A stretch of 21,348 bases of DNA from Nemertoderma westbladi (lineage: Eukaryota > Xenacoelomorpha > Nemertodermatida > Nemertodermatidae). Below, piece after piece: positions 18,101-21,348 of this stretch. Every line of letters starts with the position of its first letter. Within the stretch, counting starts at the first letter, position 1. The DNA is taken from positions 126,001-147,348 of the forward strand of contig JAUCBJ010004176.1 of the NCBI GenBank assembly GCA_032718475.1, read 5' to 3'. Below the pieces are notes generated by a model. That model had not been told where the DNA came from. It was given only the letters and a program-made list of their open reading frames with translations, and searched no databases. The position numbers and the translations under genes were made by a program.

Positions 18101-20791
18101 GCTATGAAATATATTGGTCACCCTGGAGGATTGCAGCAATGTTGGAGTAATTTATGTGAACGTTATGGTAACAAAACTAACATAGCTAGATATATCTATG
18201 AAAGGTTAGTTGCCCGAAAGCGTATCACAGCCGCTGGACTGATTGAATTTGCTGACGAAATTCAAGAGATGTGCCGGCAATTAGACTGGTTAAGTAGAAC
18301 TGATGTTTATGATACAACCATGGTCGTAAATATGATAGCCAACAACCTACCCAAGGGCAATGTAGGAAACAGGTGGGATAAACATGTCCTCCATCTGGAA
18401 CGTAGCCAAAATAGAGAACCAAAAATGCAAGATTTTACCAAATTCCTGAAGGAAGAAGTAAAACTGCAATTGATGCGTGACCAAAGGGAACGCAATGAAC
18501 CAAAGGTCAGTGAAAGGTTTGTGACCAGAAAGCGAGGAACTGTATACCATGTAGACAGTGAAAGCTATTCATCGCCAGGTGAGGATATGGGTAGGGATAG
18601 TGCGAGTGAAGTATATTATACTAAACCGACTGGTAAGCTGAGGACTGGACCAAGTACACCACCTAAATCCGGTCAAGTTAGTTACAAATCTAGTGCCCCT
18701 AGTAGAGACAAGCATTCCGGAGCCGACACTTATCCCTTGAAGGTGCAAAATGTACAATCTAATACAGACAGTCTGTCTACACGAAATTGCTCTTTATGTA
18801 AGGAGACGCACCGACTATCACGTTGCCCAGAATTTTTCAAGAAAACGCTTAAGGAAAGAAGGGCTACTGTGAGGTCACTTGGACTCTGTTTCGTTTGTTT
18901 ACAATCTGGACATTTGAGAAACAAATGTCGGTTTGAAACAAAATGTCCCAAATGTAGTGAAAGACATCATGCTCTGTTACATATAGATCAACCTAAGGTA
19001 AGGGACCCAGAATATCATGTTCAATTTAGCGACTGCTATGACTCGAACACCTCATCTGATGCGGCGGATTTTTTCCCCGGAGAATTTTCTGATGAGGATG
19101 AATTGTGTAATATGTGTCATTCAGCCATATACAAGGCACTAACATATGAAACTCCATCAGACACTAATGATGATGAACTAAACAACCCAGCTCATGAGCA
19201 GGTGAGTAAGCGCATCCATCGACCCAAATATGGTATCCGTGAATTTCCTGTGGTCCAACTTCGTTTGCACACACCCCACTCCAGTGTCATTATAAATGCA
19301 CTCATGGACACAGGTAGTACCGGAACATTTATTGATGAAGATTTAGCCAACATCTTGTTTAGAGACAAATACAAATTCCCCATGAAACTGCAACTATCAG
19401 GAATTATGCAAGTATGGAAGTCGACAGTTAGTACTAACTATTGCAAGGGAGCTCTATCAACACCATGGGATATTAATGGTAAGGACTGTTTGAGAAACAT
19501 CAAAATGGTAGCCATCCCCAATTTTGCTCGCAGCCAAGCTGGCTTATATAATTGGGATGAAGACAACCTTATTCAACAATTCAAAGTCCCTCGATATCCA
19601 GTTGACTATCCGGGAGTGCAAATGCTTATTGGGCAGAATGCTCATGAAGCACTTGAAACACTCGAGAAACGACCACCACATCCTCTGCCTTTGACGACTT
19701 ATGCCGGAAGGACAAGGATCGGCTGGTTTTGTACTGGACCATCAGCTAAAACTTTGGCTGAACGAGAGAGCCGATCTGAAACCCTTCAATGTAACATGAC
19801 TACCAAGTGTTCAATTTTTGAGGAAACAGATGAATTTGACCTCCAGTCTGATTCACTCAGTGAGCCTTCATCAAACAATGATGATGAACGAGTCTTCTAT
19901 GATTGTGAAGAAGCTAGTCGATTGATCGATGATGGCGACATGTTACTACATCAACAGGAGATATGTCATTTCACTAAATGGACCTCTTCACCAGACACTT
20001 ACGATGACTTAAGTGAAGCTGCAGATAAGTTACGTCAGAATATTCTTGATGAACATATCAGAGCATGGATGTCACAAGATGCTATGGAACCCAACTCATT
20101 TGATAAAGCACTGTCTGTGCAAGAGGAACGCGCCATCCATATTCAAAAATCCACAACTAAATTTCTTCCAGAAGAAGGACGGTATGAGATAGGTCTCCTG
20201 TGGAAGAATGGTAAACCAGTGTTCCATAATAATAGGACATTAGCAGTAAAGCGAGCAGCCCAACTGAAGAAACGCCTAAAGGCTAACCCAATGGCTCATC
20301 AGATGTATAATACACAGATGAATAAATATATCGACAATGGTTATGCTGAAAGGGTCCCGAATGTTCTGGAAACCACGGACCGAACATATTATTTAACACA
20401 TCACTATGTGGAGAGAGCAGACAAACCCAACCAAGTACGTGTTGTCTTTGATGGGTCAGCACTATTCCGAGGTCAATCACTCAATACTGAATTGATGCCA
20501 GGCCCAAACTTCTTACGACAACTGTTAGGTATTTTAATCAGATTGCGCCAATATTCAATTGCTTTCGCTTCTGATATAGAAGGGATGTTTTTGCAGGTGA
20601 AATCCTTAGTTGAGGATCGTGATAGCCTCCGATTCTTATGGTGGCCTGATGGAGATCTGTCTAAGGAGCCACTGGAATATCGCATGGCGATACAAGCATT
20701 TGGTATTATATCAAGTCCCTCAAATGCGTGCTCCATTATACGAACCACTATAATCGAAAGGACTTCTCCCCAGCTGTCATTGAGAACATAG
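15167..20791 (+). CDS. BEL/Pao Gag-Pol polyprotein, main open part (1874 codons)
   Basis: The likely native start is ATG 14999, in the same frame, but TAA 15083-15085 interrupts after 28 codons; 15167 is only the first GTG after it. Residues counted from 15167: Ser/acidic N-terminus; coiled coil about 400-490 (Glu/Arg/Ala-rich); second coiled coil about 768-825; DUF1759-like Gag about 930-1080 (KFNGDELKWLPFNEYY); zinc knuckles from 1208, CX2CX3HX4C, then CFVCLQSGHLRNKC and CPKCSERHHALLH; protease with DTG at 1381-1383 (ALMDTGSTGTFIDE); RT from about 1670 with VFDGSA near 1761 and motif A DIEGMF at 1803. The frame closes at TAG 20789-20791 because of a local frameshift. Protein function: packaging, processing and copying of the element's RNA. 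About 930 residues precede the DUF1759 region, longer than usual for this family. Confidence 0.93.
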   Translation: MTDKALLGHHRSIIGTRAQKKREQLAKQKTSDKLDQPAKSTKLDGDLARWKAVTEAGVSRASMGHNPDSDSSVSQSSTISSEISDVSISDHLNVTVKADVGPGRHHKSFDHEVDDIPISETPPPLFQDTPPRCINQIELRNQQLNSTFHDPLLKPSAGQLICLFTAIKLYRSSARKVSTTTNYAGLSLHDLQDAVQQYHQYPSLDSYFVLSEATWDELQQLGVPAQPRDDIELAREVDAAYEVFQSKLNQLTDNFTAGDQPDPKVHPSLFYHMKETVLHIRLAMSAFNEAALRLHSTKVSVALTQHMAEMAERFRSILSFEEHITITNPTEVDIESSGKIDKIKYQESEINSEFESGTGPQQPDAISMYLTDYIAIVGEAELRRRLCGLAPSSDAARLVLEEIDQAQENARQRKIELLNRERERDKALDELEQQLSAEKLAAAKEAARVKLEATEAAVRLKELEVERKRATLLRDHDNEKQINDLQVSETASSAIKARRINRFTSSDEDTSTETDCRSNISRSSQSKRRRAPRPSIPLPNMPPRYNSHAYETADDNILILSNTPIQTPNNQNTLLGTELQVSTTRPLRSSIQPTHTHSINEHTSALTKLNLSTIPEIEEPGAVVRPSVRENTPALTASESNEVQSQTYCHSNGRMSSTARFIQDNRLSFGSGMSPVMQCPMEHSDLMTNQAPTEVSVMSRPGIAPSGFERIMGQPQRTAIGHLWTPEDMRDPKNNYQTQDSWRIRKDTMKVPEFRNPQVNSIKTDPDSLDVNEELHHLHESKIKSKQEIENLQQDINMRIMKNEQARALEEIKQQLVLNQDMISASNRQLPPKATKPGIQILQRASDMTGIHAEDYRLNQINDSDIFSRTDSRPQQPPIQVNHPYPDDTPKFTYPTPQITPDYSILNMSAQESFTRQMARTEARQAVSTGETLKFNGDELKWLPFNEYYKDTIQNSVLSDGEKLRFLIDCLEGAPRAMAMKYIGHPGGLQQCWSNLCERYGNKTNIARYIYERLVARKRITAAGLIEFADEIQEMCRQLDWLSRTDVYDTTMVVNMIANNLPKGNVGNRWDKHVLHLERSQNREPKMQDFTKFLKEEVKLQLMRDQRERNEPKVSERFVTRKRGTVYHVDSESYSSPGEDMGRDSASEVYYTKPTGKLRTGPSTPPKSGQVSYKSSAPSRDKHSGADTYPLKVQNVQSNTDSLSTRNCSLCKETHRLSRCPEFFKKTLKERRATVRSLGLCFVCLQSGHLRNKCRFETKCPKCSERHHALLHIDQPKVRDPEYHVQFSDCYDSNTSSDAADFFPGEFSDEDELCNMCHSAIYKALTYETPSDTNDDELNNPAHEQVSKRIHRPKYGIREFPVVQLRLHTPHSSVIINALMDTGSTGTFIDEDLANILFRDKYKFPMKLQLSGIMQVWKSTVSTNYCKGALSTPWDINGKDCLRNIKMVAIPNFARSQAGLYNWDEDNLIQQFKVPRYPVDYPGVQMLIGQNAHEALETLEKRPPHPLPLTTYAGRTRIGWFCTGPSAKTLAERESRSETLQCNMTTKCSIFEETDEFDLQSDSLSEPSSNNDDERVFYDCEEASRLIDDGDMLLHQQEICHFTKWTSSPDTYDDLSEAADKLRQNILDEHIRAWMSQDAMEPNSFDKALSVQEERAIHIQKSTTKFLPEEGRYEIGLLWKNGKPVFHNNRTLAVKRAAQLKKRLKANPMAHQMYNTQMNKYIDNGYAERVPNVLETTDRTYYLTHHYVERADKPNQVRVVFDGSALFRGQSLNTELMPGPNFLRQLLGILIRLRQYSIAFASDIEGMFLQVKSLVEDRDSLRFLWWPDGDLSKEPLEYRMAIQAFGIISSPSNACSIIRTTIIERTSPQLSLRT

Positions 20792-21348
20792 AAAGGGACA
20801 TTTATATGGATGATAAATCTTAAGTCGGTGCCAACTGTTGCAGAGGCCATCAGTGTTGCACATGGCACTGTTGACTGTCTGAAGAGAGGTGGATTTCATT
20901 TAACGAAGTTTACCAGCAATAGCCGAGAGTTCCTCGAATCTATTGACCCTGCTGAGAGAGGAAATAAGGAACTAGACCTAGTTAGGGACGAGTTACCTGA
21001 TACTAAAACATTGGGTCTTAAATGGTTAACAGAAACAGATGAGATGTGTTTCAAGTTGAAAATAAGACCTGAACGTGTGCGGACAAAGCGCATCTGCCTA
21101 AGTATTCTCAGTAGTTACTTTGATCCGATTGGGTTCATTAGCCCTGTCATTCTTACAGCAAGAGGACTCGTTCAGGAAATGTGGAGTGAGAACAACTCCT
21201 GGGATGACCCCTTGTGCAGTGACTTGTTAGCACGTTGGTATAAGTGGGAAGATTCATTGCCTGACATCGAGAGAATGAGGATTCCCCGTACTTACTTCGG
21301 ACACGTACTCCCCGACTACTCCTACCAACTTCATGCATTCGGAGATGC
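20792..21348 (+). pseudogene. BEL/Pao reverse transcriptase C-terminal part, behind frame lesion
   Basis: The catalytic YMDD box at 20803-20814 lies in a different frame from the main ORF, within a segment (about 20757-20815) that begins FSPAVIENIERDIYMDD. From about 20815 the original frame resumes (KSVPTVAEAISVAHG) and stays open to the window end, through LGLKWLTE, SYFDPIGFISP, GLVQEMW and the RNase H start. Two compensating single-base changes, one base lost near 20756-20762 and one gained near 20811-20818, account for this. The second is at an A run, so an assembly error is possible. Confidence 0.85.

Larger units (their letters stand above)
14999..21348 (+). mobile_element. BEL/Pao LTR retrotransposon, coding part, truncated by window edge
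   Basis: A single-frame gag-pol with, in order, a long N-terminal Gag region, a DUF1759-type Gag domain, CCHC zinc knuckles, a DUF1758-type aspartic protease, reverse transcriptase and the start of RNase H (LHAFGDA at the last bases). This domain order and the SYFDPIGFISP signature are those of BEL/Pao elements. Integrase and the 3' LTR are beyond base 21348. The copy has few lesions and looks fairly recent. It is on the opposite strand to the DEG/ENaC exons. Confidence 0.93.

Noticed and set aside
15193-21338. Minus-strand open frames under the BEL/Pao polyprotein
   Set aside because: They are short, lack family motifs and lie opposite a strongly conserved coding frame.

Overview
The window reads as nuclear DNA of an invertebrate animal: AT-rich, intron-bearing and full of transposable elements. 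No single gene fixes the phylum. Evidence for a metazoan is a spliced DEG/ENaC sodium-channel gene, a BEL/Pao LTR retrotransposon, a LINE, MITE-like elements, a tRNA-like Pol III element and two minisatellites.

Layout. 1-1166 is a 43-bp tandem array that runs off the left edge. It cuts into a decayed cysteine-rich ORF on the minus strand (about 1175-1627). 2869-10552 holds the one convincing host gene, on the minus strand: three exons (10552-10330, 9701-9510, 3530-2869) of a DEG/ENaC channel, joined by consensus GT-AG introns in matching phase. The N-terminus with the first membrane segment is not found here. The 5979-bp second intron contains, from low to high coordinate: a 5'-truncated LINE reverse transcriptase on the plus strand (3625-5820), split by a 748-bp TIR element with a TTA target duplication (4578-5325); a G-tract insert; an inverted-repeat pair enclosing degenerate repeats with CTCF-like cores; a cluster of RFX X-box-like motifs; and a 1.5-kb 27-bp minisatellite ending 29 bases from the 5' splice site.

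10.6-11.8 kb is a patchwork upstream of the channel exons: a second small LINE piece, an AT-only block, a tRNA-like Pol III unit, and a 329-bp foldback element tipped by C and G runs. 11770-14998 has no recognisable gene and probably includes the promoter/LTR and leader of the next element. 14999-21348 is a BEL/Pao gag-pol copy on the plus strand, cut by the right edge at the start of RNase H. It is almost intact but has an in-frame TAA 28 codons after its ATG and a short out-of-frame segment that contains the YMDD box.

How the parts relate: the channel gene is the only host gene seen; nearly everything else is mobile or repetitive DNA inserted into or beside it. I see no gene cluster or operon-like system. 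The least ordinary features are transposon tips made of expandable G/C runs, higher-order structure in both minisatellites, clustered regulatory-like motifs in the large intron, and the very long N-terminal Gag extension of the BEL/Pao element.
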